Numbered from the stretch's first letter, positions 1 through 8,673 are shown. The stretch: 45,453 bases of DNA from an uncultured Lachnospiraceae bacterium (GCA_934351925.1 CAKRJT010000020.1:1-45453), one strand, 5' to 3'. The notes: generated from the sequence alone by a model not told the origin. Program-made: numbers and translations.

Positions 1-219
1 TATTATATGATGTTGAGGTCAAAAGGTATTTTGACCTCAATGATATCGAATTGCTTCGCACTGCGTGCTCCCACAATTCTCAAAAACATTCGTAATTCGC
101 ACATTTTTCTTTGAAAAATGGCTTCTTACTCATATTTTTGGCGGGTCACAATGTCAAAAATCCTCACGCAAGCAAGCTTGCATCGGACTTCTGACCTTTT
201 GACCCTGATATCATTATAT
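1..219. repeat. Composite palindromic intergenic repeat
   Basis: No gene is visible here. Positions 13-40 form a perfect 12-bp inverted repeat with a 4-nt loop. Positions 42-110 recur in inverted orientation at 8858-8912, where one copy lacks an internal block of about 14 nt. Positions 143-205 form a large imperfect palindrome centred near the perfect palindrome GCAAGCTTGC (172-181). A short direct repeat (TTTTGACC followed by TGATATC) brackets the block at 29-47 and 197-212. The structure resembles a MITE-like or REP-like dispersed element. No transposase is present, and function is unknown. Confidence 0.7.
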
Positions 220-327
220 TTGGGTTGGAATAGCTGCAGCGAAAAATATATGTATGGAAAGGGGTGTTGTGCTTTTATTATTATGTATTTATAGCAAAAA
301 ATATACATATTAGGAGGAGATATCGTT

Positions 328-725
328 ATGGACAAAAAAATTAAAGTTTTTTGGCTGCATTTACGGCATTAGCTGTCAGTGTGAGCAGCACGGTATGTTA
401 TGCAGCAAGTAAAAATGTTTCAGCAACACTTTCGGGAAATAGTATAAGAGGTGAACTTAGTGTTGCGGATACAAGTGCAAGTGCATCTTTAAGCTGTGCA
501 ATGCCGGCTGAACTGAGTGTTAATGGAAGTGCTATTATAGCTAACAGATATGATGTAACTTTACCGAATTATAAAAAAATTTTGGCTGCCTCTGAGGGTG
601 CAACGCTTCGTGTTTCATCTTCGGTGACGGTGAATGACACGACAACAGAAAGAGTTGTAAGTGCTGTCTGCACGTTTTCAGCATGGTATGGTTCGGCATC
701 ATGGAGCGATAGTGCTTCATATTGA
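328..725 (+). CDS. Small secreted protein, frame interrupted in the signal peptide
   Basis: A strong SD (AGGAGGAG) precedes ATG 328, but that frame stops after 14 codons. The long frame opens only from TTG 351 (124 aa). The two frames meet at a run of six T (347-352). One extra T would give a classic signal peptide beginning MDKKIKVFLAAFTALAVSV and ending in a CYAA cleavage region, followed by a Ser/Thr/Ala-rich secreted domain of about 105 aa with two cysteines. No family is recognised. The gene may be phase-variable, a recent pseudogene, or carry a sequencing error. It lies upstream of a hairpin and a lipoprotein/ABC operon, but no functional link is shown. Confidence 0.6.
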
Positions 726-768
726 TTTAGGGAATAAGCATCTTAAGTTGTAAAATGAGCAATTTTTA

Positions 769-817
769 TTCATCTTTATTGTGAACAAATTTAATCCAGG
801 TTCACAATAAAGATGAA
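769..817 (+). terminator. 18-bp perfect hairpin, probable terminator
   Basis: Arms 769-786 and 800-817 are perfectly complementary over 18 bp, with a 13-nt loop. The tail is only TTTGTTAT, so the intrinsic terminator call is likely but not textbook. It separates the small secreted gene from the lipoprotein operon. Confidence 0.55.
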
Positions 818-868
818 TTTGTTATAAAAGTATTAAAAAGGAATCTGCTTGAGCAAGGAGGGCGTGGT

Positions 869-2056
869 ATGAAGAATGTAAATAGAATGTTTCTTGTATT
901 AGTGGTAGGGCTGATGCTCACGGGCTGTGCATCAAAAAAAATCAGTGTCACGGCTGTGGCACAGAATAATTTTTCCGGGGTGGCTGCGACGGAGGAAGGA
1001 TATTACTTTATGCAGCCGTATATCACGGGGGGACAGTTGATGTATTATTATCCGGTGGGGGCAGAACGGTCGGTGGTGCTGTGCAATAAGCCTGATTGTA
1101 CACATTCGTGTGAGGTGAGTGGCTGTCTTCATAAGGCTGACTCAGATGACTGTGGTTTTAAGAATTGTGACGGGTATATAAGAGCTGAGAACTGCCCTAG
1201 TTCACTCAACGGAATTACATGTTACGCGGGAAAACTGTATTTTATGATGACAGATGATAAGGGGCTCGGGCTGTACACCATAGCTGCTGATGGTTCCGTG
1301 CGCGAGAGAGTATGTATCGTTGATGAGAATAGACAGCAGAGTGTGAGTGATTTTGTGATCAGCAAGGGATACCTGTATTATGAGATTAATAATTATGAAA
1401 ATTCTGAGAGCGTGCAGTATATATATAAAATAAACCTGAATAAACCTTCCGAAAAGGAGCTGGTGTTTGAAAAGAGAGGTGGATACATAGTAGGAAGGGA
1501 GTTCAAGGGCTGTGATGAGGGGGTATTTTTTTCGGAGGTTACGCAGAGTACCGCAGAGGATAATTCTGTACATGTGGCATATGAACTTTTTCAGATTAAT
1601 GACGATGGCGCAGAGGACATTTTAGGCAGAGATGACGTGGACGGGTATACGGTGACAGATGGCTGTGTGTACTATCACTCATTGAATGATGCAATGCTGT
1701 ACAGATATGACCTCAATACCAAGGAAACTGCCGCATTGTATAAAACGCAGGATAATATGATGTATTATATATGGTACGACAGCAATTACATATATCTGGA
1801 CAATGTTCAGGGCGCACATTATTACTGGTTTGATCATATCGATGTGGAACGTATTATCACGGTTTTGGACAAGAATGGAACATTTGTGGCAGATATAAGG
1901 TTAGATGACCCCGATGATGTAAATACCATATTATATACCAGGGGCTGTGATGAAAATTATTTTATATTTACTAATCTGAATAAATCCTGGTATGTGTATG
2001 ACAAGAAAAATATAGGTTCACAGAACAATGAATTGATAAGAATATGGGGTGAATAG
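869..2056 (+). CDS. Lipoprotein, propeller-like, cysteine-rich segment
   Basis: This 395-aa protein starts at ATG 869 behind the SD AAGGAGGG. Its N-terminus is a lipoprotein signal with lipobox LTGC near residue 20, so it should be anchored on the outer face of the membrane. Residues about 70-110 carry a cysteine/histidine cluster (LCNKPDCTH, then further CxxC-like cysteines). I associate this pattern with DUF5050-like lipoproteins of Lachnospiraceae. The rest repeats YYY/LYY-type strands suggestive of a beta-propeller (GKLYFMMTDD, GYLYYEINN, GCVYYHSLND). It is tightly coupled to the downstream ABC permease (ATG 4 nt after this stop), so it is probably the extracytoplasmic partner of that transporter. 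Ligand unknown. Confidence 0.7.
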   Translation: MKNVNRMFLVLVVGLMLTGCASKKISVTAVAQNNFSGVAATEEGYYFMQPYITGGQLMYYYPVGAERSVVLCNKPDCTHSCEVSGCLHKADSDDCGFKNCDGYIRAENCPSSLNGITCYAGKLYFMMTDDKGLGLYTIAADGSVRERVCIVDENRQQSVSDFVISKGYLYYEINNYENSESVQYIYKINLNKPSEKELVFEKRGGYIVGREFKGCDEGVFFSEVTQSTAEDNSVHVAYELFQINDDGAEDILGRDDVDGYTVTDGCVYYHSLNDAMLYRYDLNTKETAALYKTQDNMMYYIWYDSNYIYLDNVQGAHYYWFDHIDVERIITVLDKNGTFVADIRLDDPDDVNTILYTRGCDENYFIFTNLNKSWYVYDKKNIGSQNNELIRIWGE

Positions 2057-2060
2057 CTGC

Positions 2061-4259
2061 ATGGCGGTATTTTTAAATGAATTAAGGCGTGTATATTCGC
2101 TCAAACGGGTACTTATCATGCTGTGTCTGCTGTTCGTATCCTGTGTACTGTATTTTAATGAACAGGGTGGAAATGTTCTGTACAGACAATATTCGGAGGT
2201 TGTTGAAAATCAGAGCTATAACGAAATTGACCTCGCTGCGGCCGGAAGCGGTGTCAGCATGATGATACAGGACAGGGAAGATTATGTAAATGAGTACGCT
2301 GACAGCGTAAATCAGGTAATTGCCCGCGCCAAAGAAAACATGAAAATAGGAATATTCGCAAAGAAGGGAAGTTTTTCGTACAACAATCAGCTTAGGGTTA
2401 TCAGGGATTTTTCAAAACTGCAGGGTGTGCAGCCGGAGTTTATAAATGACTCGGCAGTACGAACATTCTTTTCTTATGAATACAATGTGTTTTTCATGCT
2501 GGGAGCGATGCTAGTCATTGTGGCTTCGATGGATTTGGGAAATAAAAAAAGTCTTGGAACCATAGTATATGCAACACCCCGGGGAAGGTATGTGCTTGGG
2601 ATTGCAAGGGTAGCTGTAATCATGTTATCGGCACTGACGGTAAGTATGGTATTCATAGCCGTACATCTGGCTGTAGGGTTCGGTATATATGGTGGTGCGG
2701 ATATTATTGATAAGCCGTTACAGAGCATACCGGAATTTTCCCAGTTCAGATATTGTATAAGTGTCGGCGGCGGAATTGTACTGAGTGGAATTTATACGGC
2801 GTGCGGTTTGGCACTTACGGGACTTTTCATGCTGCTTTTGCTGTGGGTTTTCAGAAATCCGGTCATATGTGTTATCGTCGGAGCCGCAGCCTTCGGAATA
2901 GAATATATTTTCTTCAATGTGGGTTTCCAGAGTGCAATATTATTATTTAAGTATATGAATATTCTGGCACTCATAATGAGTGGGAGCTGGTTTTCGAATT
3001 ATGTGAATGTCAGCTTTTTTGGAAATGCGGTTCCGGCGGAAAGTATAGCAGTGGTGTTCGCAGCGGTTATGCTTATATTGCTTGGCGCACTGTGTGTATA
3101 CATGTCGGGCAGGCGTGTAATCGGCAGGGAGACGTGGCTTTCGAAGCTTGTCGACAGGGTTGAATATGGATATAATGCGCTCATATCACATATTTTTGCA
3201 GGTGCAATACCGATATATACATTTTTGGTAGGTCATAGGGGAATTTTGGTTATTTTCCTTGTTGTTTTTCTGGTGGCTGACAACAGCAGGACAACCACCG
3301 CGCAATACAGTACGGTGACAAAAATAAAATGTGAGATGTATGAAGAAATTTCAGCACTTGATGATGAAGGGAAAATGGCATATCTTCAGAAAATAATTGA
3401 TGAATATACTGAGCTTAGTAATATGTTGAATGAGACCGGTGAGCGTTTGGCGTCAGGTGAGGCTACATTTGAGGAGTACTGTGTGGCGATGATGAGTGTG
3501 GCAGCGATGAGCGACAAAGCACAGGCGGCAGGGGATATTCAGAACCAGGTAAATTCTCTTAAAGCTTTGTATGAAGGTCGCAAAATCAGGGGTACACTCG
3601 TAAATGAGGCGGCATATGAGCATTTAATCGGAGAGCCTGCGGCACGGACGGAGGAACTTAACATAGTATGTATTTATTTGTGTGTGGTAATTTTCGCAGC
3701 GTCATTGTTTGCTTATGATGATGAGAAAAATATGAGGGCGATTATTATATCAACGCCTAAGGGGCGCACAGATTATTACATAAAAAAGTTTGTTTTGTTG
3801 TTCTGTATTAACCTGATAATAGTTTTTGCAGAGGGCTTTATTTTTGTAGAAAATATTATAAAAGTATATGGTTTAAAAAATGCTGATGCGTGGGTTCAGT
3901 CGCTTAGCTGGCTTTCAGGGTATCCGTTTAAAATGAAGATTGTTACATACATTGTGATGATATTCGTATACAGGCTTATATTCTGTGCGGCGATAACACT
4001 TATAGTCGGTGGAGCTGCAGTCATGGCAGGGAGGTTTATCGGCATCGTGTCAGGAATAGCCGGTCTTATGCCGTACCTAATATTGCGCCTTGGAGTGAGA
4101 GCGGTGGAGCCGTTTTCTGTGATAAGGTATATGCAGTTTTCAGGCTTTCAGAGCGGTGTGCCACAGAGCGTCGTATCAATAGCGGTGCTCGTTGTGCTGC
4201 TTGCCGTAGGTGTGGTCATGACGTTTTTGGGTATAAGAAACTGGAGAAAGCTGTTGTGA
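2061..4259 (+). CDS. ABC-2 type transporter permease
   Basis: A large hydrophobic protein of about 732 aa. I prefer ATG 2061 over GTG 2049 because GGGGTG at 2046-2051 sits at proper SD distance and ATG 2061 lies just past the upstream stop. It has two membrane-rich halves, each with one N-terminal helix, a large extracytoplasmic segment and about five further helices. The first loop is near residues 35-130 and the second near 405-530. The parallel strings IVYATPRGR and IIISTPKGR suggest internal duplication. This fits ABC-2/ABC-3-like permeases fused in tandem. The ATPase is encoded 63 nt downstream. Substrate unknown; lipid, peptide or antibiotic export are all possible. Confidence 0.8.
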   Translation: MAVFLNELRRVYSLKRVLIMLCLLFVSCVLYFNEQGGNVLYRQYSEVVENQSYNEIDLAAAGSGVSMMIQDREDYVNEYADSVNQVIARAKENMKIGIFAKKGSFSYNNQLRVIRDFSKLQGVQPEFINDSAVRTFFSYEYNVFFMLGAMLVIVASMDLGNKKSLGTIVYATPRGRYVLGIARVAVIMLSALTVSMVFIAVHLAVGFGIYGGADIIDKPLQSIPEFSQFRYCISVGGGIVLSGIYTACGLALTGLFMLLLLWVFRNPVICVIVGAAAFGIEYIFFNVGFQSAILLFKYMNILALIMSGSWFSNYVNVSFFGNAVPAESIAVVFAAVMLILLGALCVYMSGRRVIGRETWLSKLVDRVEYGYNALISHIFAGAIPIYTFLVGHRGILVIFLVVFLVADNSRTTTAQYSTVTKIKCEMYEEISALDDEGKMAYLQKIIDEYTELSNMLNETGERLASGEATFEEYCVAMMSVAAMSDKAQAAGDIQNQVNSLKALYEGRKIRGTLVNEAAYEHLIGEPAARTEELNIVCIYLCVVIFAASLFAYDDEKNMRAIIISTPKGRTDYYIKKFVLLFCINLIIVFAEGFIFVENIIKVYGLKNADAWVQSLSWLSGYPFKMKIVTYIVMIFVYRLIFCAAITLIVGGAAVMAGRFIGIVSGIAGLMPYLILRLGVRAVEPFSVIRYMQFSGFQSGVPQSVVSIAVLVVLLAVGVVMTFLGIRNWRKLL

Positions 4260-4322
4260 TTTTGGCATAATTGAATCATTATATTTTTATGCTATTGCAA
4301 GGCGGTAAATTGGAGGGCTGAA

Positions 4323-5099
4323 ATGGAACTTACGATAGAACATCTGACTAAAAATTATGGAAGCTTTGTGGCGTTGCGGGACATATCAATTGGTTTTTGT
4401 GCGGGAGTGTACGGGCTGCTCGGTGTAAACGGCGCCGGAAAGAGTACGTTAATCAATCTGATAACCGATAACATACCGAGAAATAAGGTGGATGGCGGAG
4501 CAATAAAGTTCGACGGGCAGGATATTTTAAAGCTCGGACGGGAGTACCGCAGGATTGTTGGATACATGCCGCAGCAGCAGGGCTTTTACGATGAGATGAC
4601 ACCCGTCATGTTTTTAAAATATATGGGAGCACTAAAGGGTGTTGGCGGAAAACAGATGAAGCAGCAGCTTGAATATCTGCTAAAAAAGGTAAATTTGTGG
4701 AACGTGCGATATAAGAGAATAGGGAGCTTTTCGGGCGGAATGAAGCAGAGGGTGATGCTCGCGCAGGCACTTCTTGGCGAGCCGAAGCTTCTGATACTCG
4801 ATGAGCCGACGGCGGGGCTTGACCCTAAGGAGCGAGTGAATTTGAGGAAATTCATTTCCGAGCTGTCAAAGGAAAAAATCGTGATATATGCCACACATGT
4901 TGTGAGCGATATAGAGAGCATCGCCGACAAGGTGATGATAATTGCTGACGGACAGCTAAGGTATTTTGACTCGCCGCAGGCGATAAGGGCGGCGATGCAG
5001 AGTGAGGCGCAGGAAAACGGAAGCGATATAGTGATTTCCAATCTTGAGGACGCGTTTATGTATGCCAACGGAAATGCCGGCGGCGGTGAGGAGCCTTAG
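4323..5099 (+). CDS. ABC transporter ATP-binding protein
   Basis: A 258-aa nucleotide-binding protein with SD TTGGAGGG before ATG 4323. Walker A is GVNGAGKST (residues about 34-42), the Q-loop is YMPQQQGF, the signature is FSGGMKQRV, Walker B is LLILDEPTAGLDP, and the H-loop is in YATHVVSD. The length and motifs fit CcmA/BcrA-type ATPases of ABC-2 systems. It should power the permease encoded just upstream; together with the lipoprotein they form a three-gene operon. Confidence 0.9.
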   Translation: MELTIEHLTKNYGSFVALRDISIGFCAGVYGLLGVNGAGKSTLINLITDNIPRNKVDGGAIKFDGQDILKLGREYRRIVGYMPQQQGFYDEMTPVMFLKYMGALKGVGGKQMKQQLEYLLKKVNLWNVRYKRIGSFSGGMKQRVMLAQALLGEPKLLILDEPTAGLDPKERVNLRKFISELSKEKIVIYATHVVSDIESIADKVMIIADGQLRYFDSPQAIRAAMQSEAQENGSDIVISNLEDAFMYANGNAGGGEEP

Positions 5100-5125
5100 A
5101 GTACCTGATTGCGTGCCGCACGGTC

Positions 5126-5154
5126 TTTACAACGCAAATCCTCTGTGGTACAAT
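5126..5154 (+). promoter_or_regulatory. Sigma-A-type promoter for the DUF1858 gene
   Basis: The -35 TTTACA (5126-5131) and -10 TACAAT (5149-5154) are separated by exactly 17 bp. It lies 110 nt upstream of the DUF1858 start, after the ABC operon. Confidence 0.6.
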
Positions 5155-5265
5155 AGCTTACGGTCATAATATGTAAAATACATGTTAAACGACTATAAGA
5201 TGTCAAAAAAGGGTATGTTATATATATGGACATCATATAATATATTTTTTCAGGAGGAAAACACT

Positions 5266-5469
5266 ATGGCACAGATTAGCAAGGATATGAGAATTATCGA
5301 CATCATTAATGTTGATTATGATATTGTTCCTATTTTACTCAACGAGGGAATGCACTGCATCGGCTGCCCTTCAGCACAGGGTGAGTCATTGGAGGAGGCT
5401 GCTCTTGTACACGGCCTTGACCCGGACGCAATCACAGACAAGATTAACGAGTTCCTTGCAACAAAGTAA
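5266..5469 (+). CDS. DUF1858 domain protein
   Basis: A 67-aa protein. ATG 5266 is chosen because CAGGAGGAAA lies 6-8 nt upstream; the longer frame to 5182 has no SD. It covers a single DUF1858 domain: the start MAQISKDMRIIDII, then a conserved turn GMHCIGCPSAQGESLEEAA with a CxxC pair. The family occurs at the N-terminus of ScdA/RIC-like proteins and as small stand-alone proteins, often called hybrid-cluster or disulfide-oxidoreductase associated. The CxxC may bind metal or act in redox chemistry; this is inference. It has its own promoter and a strong terminator. Confidence 0.85.
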   Translation: MAQISKDMRIIDIINVDYDIVPILLNEGMHCIGCPSAQGESLEEAALVHGLDPDAITDKINEFLATK

Positions 5470-5522
5470 TTGCAGGTCGTATATAGTGCAGAAAATTGTT
5501 AAATAACAGGTTCAATGAAAAA

Positions 5523-5563
5523 GGCGTGTAGAAAATGAGTTTTCATTTTTTACACGTCTTTTT
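5523..5563. terminator. Bidirectional rho-independent terminator
   Basis: Arms 5523-5538 and 5543-5558 pair over 16 bp (two G-T), followed by TTTTT on the plus strand. An A-run just before it supplies a U-tail for the minus strand, so it can end both the DUF1858 gene and the convergent mecA. Confidence 0.85.
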
Positions 5564-5595
5564 GATAGAGTCATGAATTAGTTATGTTTCGGGCT

Positions 5596-6486
5596 CTACA
5601 GCTTAGAGAGCACCTGAATGGCATCCTTGCGAATGATAATCTCGTCATGCTCGTTGAGGTACGCGATGGTGGCGTAGGAGAGTTTCTCCCTGACACCGTA
5701 TTCCGTGAGGATATTGTTCACTCCCGTAAATTCGTCCGCGCTCATGTCGTCGCTTCGTATGAAGAGATAGTAGCGGAGGTTGACATGGTTCTTGTAGAGA
5801 ACACTGCTTCCGCTGAAGCGGTTTCCGACTGCGGCTGCGGCAGTGGATACCTGATTGAGATTTTTGAAGGAGAACAGCTTCTCGAGCGGTACGGCTGCGG
5901 ACACAGCTTCAGCCGGCTTTGCGGATACGGCTGAGCCGTCACCGTTACTTACTCCGTCGGCAGCCTTGCCTGACTTGGAAGCTTTCTTGTCTGCGCCCTT
6001 AGAGCCCGCAGGCTTCTTGGCAGCGTCGGCACTTCCCGGGGCGGCTTTTGCCTTGGCAAGCAGGCTGTCTGAGAATGGGATAAAGTCAGCCTCCTGATTG
6101 AGAGCTTCATTTATTCTGTTAAGCAGTGCTGAGCCGTCATCAATGCCGTGCATGTCATCGTCGGAGTCGAGCATGTCCGAATAATCGTCCTCCTCATCGG
6201 ACGGGGCGAACTTGGAAAAGCGCGTGTCGAGCTCCTCCGGGTCCTCAACCTTCGTGATGACAAGAACTATGCAGTCGGGTGATACCGGGATCGCCTCTAT
6301 CATAAGAGGTATATCCTCGGCGTCAAAGCCACATTCAAAAGATGCCTGTGCAATCATATCTTTAAAAAGGCTCTTAGCCTTCTCGGTTCCATAAGCTAAC
6401 TCGCTGATCTTGAGCTCTCTGGAGTCTAAGTCAGCACGATTAAGGGTACAACGTATCGAATTTTCACTTAGTCTTTCTATTTTCAT
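5596..6486 (-). CDS. mecA: Adaptor protein MecA
   Basis: A 296-aa protein matching MecA, the adaptor that delivers substrates such as ComK to ClpCP protease. The N-terminal domain (about 1-80) reads MKIERLSENSIRCTLNRADL, with the family's substrate-binding fold. The C-terminal domain (about 200-296) is the ClpC-binding region, with NLNQVSTAAAAV and SVLYKNHVNLRYYLFIR. The two are joined by a long acidic then Ala/Lys/Ser-rich linker (about 90-195), making it longer than Bacillus MecA (about 218 aa). SD AGGAAGGA lies before the start. It is convergent with DUF1858 and divergent from the kinase gene. Confidence 0.9.
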   Translation of the reverse strand: MKIERLSENSIRCTLNRADLDSRELKISELAYGTEKAKSLFKDMIAQASFECGFDAEDIPLMIEAIPVSPDCIVLVITKVEDPEELDTRFSKFAPSDEEDDYSDMLDSDDDMHGIDDGSALLNRINEALNQEADFIPFSDSLLAKAKAAPGSADAAKKPAGSKGADKKASKSGKAADGVSNGDGSAVSAKPAEAVSAAVPLEKLFSFKNLNQVSTAAAAVGNRFSGSSVLYKNHVNLRYYLFIRSDDMSADEFTGVNNILTEYGVREKLSYATIAYLNEHDEIIIRKDAIQVLSKL

Positions 6487-6514
6487 GTCAAATCACATCC
6501 TTCCTGACCTGCTT

Positions 6515-6544
6515 ATTATACGTCATTCATTATTGTTCTGTAAA
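6515..6544 (-). promoter_or_regulatory. Promoter for mecA
   Basis: On the minus strand, TTTACA (6539-6544) and TATAAT (6515-6520) are separated by 18 bp, about 30 nt upstream of the mecA start. Confidence 0.6.
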
Positions 6545-6686
6545 GGTTTATTAATATGAAAAAAATATGAAATTTTATCCGGCTGAGACAGCCGCCAATT
6601 TATATCTTAAACATATGTTTAATAATTCTGCAATCAAAGACGGTTGTAAATGTGAGATATATTTTATAAAATTCATATAGGATTTG

Positions 6687-8204
6687 ATGTTATCCATGGA
6701 GGTGGTATTTACCGATACGAGCAGCACCATATTGGATGGCAGATACTTAATCCTGAGTAAGCTCGGGCAGGGAGCTTACGGAGAGGTATTTCTTACAAGA
6801 CACATAACGCTCGGTGCGTTGAGAGCAGTCAAGCGCATCTGTAAGAGCCGGGACATTTACAATACCGCACGACGTGAGGCAGAGGCACTTAGAAATCTGC
6901 GGCACACGTCTTTACCTATAATATATGACGTAGATGAAGATGATGTGTATTTCTATATCATTGAGGAATATATAGAAGGAACGCCGCTTTCAGAATATGT
7001 CAGGAACCGCGGACGGCTTACGGAGAACGAGACATGCAGCATCAGTATGAGTATATGCGCTGTTCTTATTTATATGCAGGCACAGGAGGGCTTATGTCAT
7101 CTCGACATCAAGCCTGAGAATATTATGGTGACGGAGGACGGTATAAGGCTGGTTGATTTTGGAAGCAGCGGCTTTGCCGATGCCGCGCCGGAATGTGTCA
7201 CGGGAACGGTCGGGTACGCAGCACCGGAGCTCTATCACGAGGGCACCGTGCAGCCGGAATGTGACGTATACTCACTTGGAATTTTGATGAGCTTTATGCT
7301 CACGGGTCAGACACCGGGCAGCAGCGACAATATTTTATGTTCAGAAAATCTTCAATTTATCATTAACAGGTGCACGGCTTGGGAGCCCATACAGAGGTAT
7401 GAGGACGCTTCTAAACTGCTTCAGGCACTTAGCTCACATTTTTTACAAATTATAGAGATAACAGAAAATCCTACAATTATTTTGGTTGCGGGAAGCGGAC
7501 GGCGCGTGGGAGCGACGCATTTTGCAATCATGCTCGCAGCACATTTCACATCGGAGGGAGTATCATGTCTGTTAGAGCTCGCAGCGGAAGGGCGGAAGAG
7601 AATGCCTGTGCCGATGTATGGCAGGGTAAGCCATATAAGCTGTGAGGGCGGAGTCTACAGCGTGGACGGTGTATGTGTTGTGCCGGATTACAATGGGTAT
7701 GCGGTTCCAATCGACGAGGAAGGGCGGAGAAGCTTTTCCGTCATAATAAGGGAAATCGGAAGCATGTGGGAGTGGGAGGAGAGTACCTTTGACAGTATTG
7801 CCGGTGAGGGACGTACCCTTGTGCTTGTCACAGGGCATACCTTTGAGGAGCTTCTCGATTACGAGAGGGCTGCGGCGAGGCTTAGGGAGGCCGGCGTGGA
7901 CTATGTCAGCGCGGTGAACTTTGCGGGTGGGAGAGAGTACGCGGGAATTAGAAAAGAACACAATATGAGAAGAGCTTTCAGAATTCCGTACTGTCCCGGA
8001 CCGTATGCGTTCAGAATGAGGGGAGGACAGCTTGAGAGAACATTTATTCAGAAACACCACGAAAAAACAGGTCGTGATAGGTGTCGCGGGCACAAAAAGA
8101 GGCTGTGGAGTGACGCATTTAGCTCTGTGCGCCGCCAATTATCTGTCAAACGTGAGAAAAAGGCAGGTTCTGGTAAGCAGCCACATCACAGAGACATTGA
8201 TTGA
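6687..8204 (+). CDS. Ser/Thr protein kinase with C-terminal degenerate P-loop domain
   Basis: ATG 6687 follows ATAGGAT; TTG 6684 and ATG 6696 are alternatives. Residues about 15-260 form a Hanks-type kinase: Gly-loop GQGAYGEV (27-34), lysine in AVKRICK, catalytic loop HLDIKPEN with D140 (HLD rather than HRD), DFG at 157-159, and an APE-like GYAAPELYH. No transmembrane or PASTA segment follows, so it is cytoplasmic. From about residue 262 a second domain begins with ILVAGSGRRVGATHF, a P-loop-like turn whose usual lysine is missing. The last 57 codons overlap the next gene and are rich in Arg/Lys/His, looking out of frame. Targets unknown. Confidence 0.8.
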   Translation: MLSMEVVFTDTSSTILDGRYLILSKLGQGAYGEVFLTRHITLGALRAVKRICKSRDIYNTARREAEALRNLRHTSLPIIYDVDEDDVYFYIIEEYIEGTPLSEYVRNRGRLTENETCSISMSICAVLIYMQAQEGLCHLDIKPENIMVTEDGIRLVDFGSSGFADAAPECVTGTVGYAAPELYHEGTVQPECDVYSLGILMSFMLTGQTPGSSDNILCSENLQFIINRCTAWEPIQRYEDASKLLQALSSHFLQIIEITENPTIILVAGSGRRVGATHFAIMLAAHFTSEGVSCLLELAAEGRKRMPVPMYGRVSHISCEGGVYSVDGVCVVPDYNGYAVPIDEEGRRSFSVIIREIGSMWEWEESTFDSIAGEGRTLVLVTGHTFEELLDYERAAARLREAGVDYVSAVNFAGGREYAGIRKEHNMRRAFRIPYCPGPYAFRMRGGQLERTFIQKHHEKTGRDRCRGHKKRLWSDAFSSVRRQLSVKREKKAGSGKQPHHRDID

Positions 8205-8673
8205 CAACAATATATTTCCCCATTTGATGCGGCAGGCGCAGGTTATTCACAATGTCGGTGGTGTGGTGGCAGAGTATGCCGGCATCACGTTTTTGGCGGG
8301 CACGGACTTGGCTGCTGTGCGGGAGTGCGTACATTTTGATTATGCGATTATGGATTTCGGACAGGTGGATTGTGTAGATGAATATACACTCAGGCAGTTA
8401 GACAGATTATTTCTGGTAGGGGATTTTGGTTTATGGAATTATGCAGGTTCAGTCGATGCCGTGCGGCTTCTTGACAGAAGGTGTGAGGCGGATGTATGCG
8501 TTCTGGCGGCGTTTACTTCGGCGGCGGGACTTGCCGCCTATAGGAAGGCATTTGACAAAAAGCCTGTAATTATTCCGATGGATATGGAGCCGTTTGCCAT
8601 TTCGCGGGATACGCTTCTGCTTATGGAGAAGCTCTTTAAGGAAGAAATTAATAAAAAGTATATAAGAAGGTAA
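8032..8673 (+). CDS. MinD/CpaE-like degenerate P-loop protein
   Basis: A 213-aa reading frame from TTG 8032, with GGGGAGGA four nt upstream. It overlaps the kinase gene by 173 nt in another frame. Residues about 15-30 (IGVAGTKRGCGVTHLAL) resemble the deviant Walker A of ParA/MinD/CpaE proteins but with V where the catalytic lysine is expected. Later segments (DYAIMDFGQVD, RLFLVGDFGLW) fit the strand and Walker B part of such folds. The motif matches the one in the kinase's C-terminal domain, so the two are probably duplicated domains. A one-base deletion in the A6 run at 8062-8067 would fuse them. Role unknown. Confidence 0.65.
   Translation: MREHLFRNTTKKQVVIGVAGTKRGCGVTHLALCAANYLSNVRKRQVLVSSHITETLIDNNIFPHLMRQAQVIHNVGGVVAEYAGITFLAGTDLAAVRECVHFDYAIMDFGQVDCVDEYTLRQLDRLFLVGDFGLWNYAGSVDAVRLLDRRCEADVCVLAAFTSAAGLAAYRKAFDKKPVIIPMDMEPFAISRDTLLLMEKLFKEEINKKYIRR

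Noticed and set aside
13..40. Perfect hairpin as a rho-independent terminator
   Set aside because: No T-run follows on either strand; it fits better as part of the dispersed repeat.
6644..6672. TTGTAA-17-TAAAAT as the kinase promoter
   Set aside because: Transcription would start only about 8 nt before the ATG, leaving no room for the SD.
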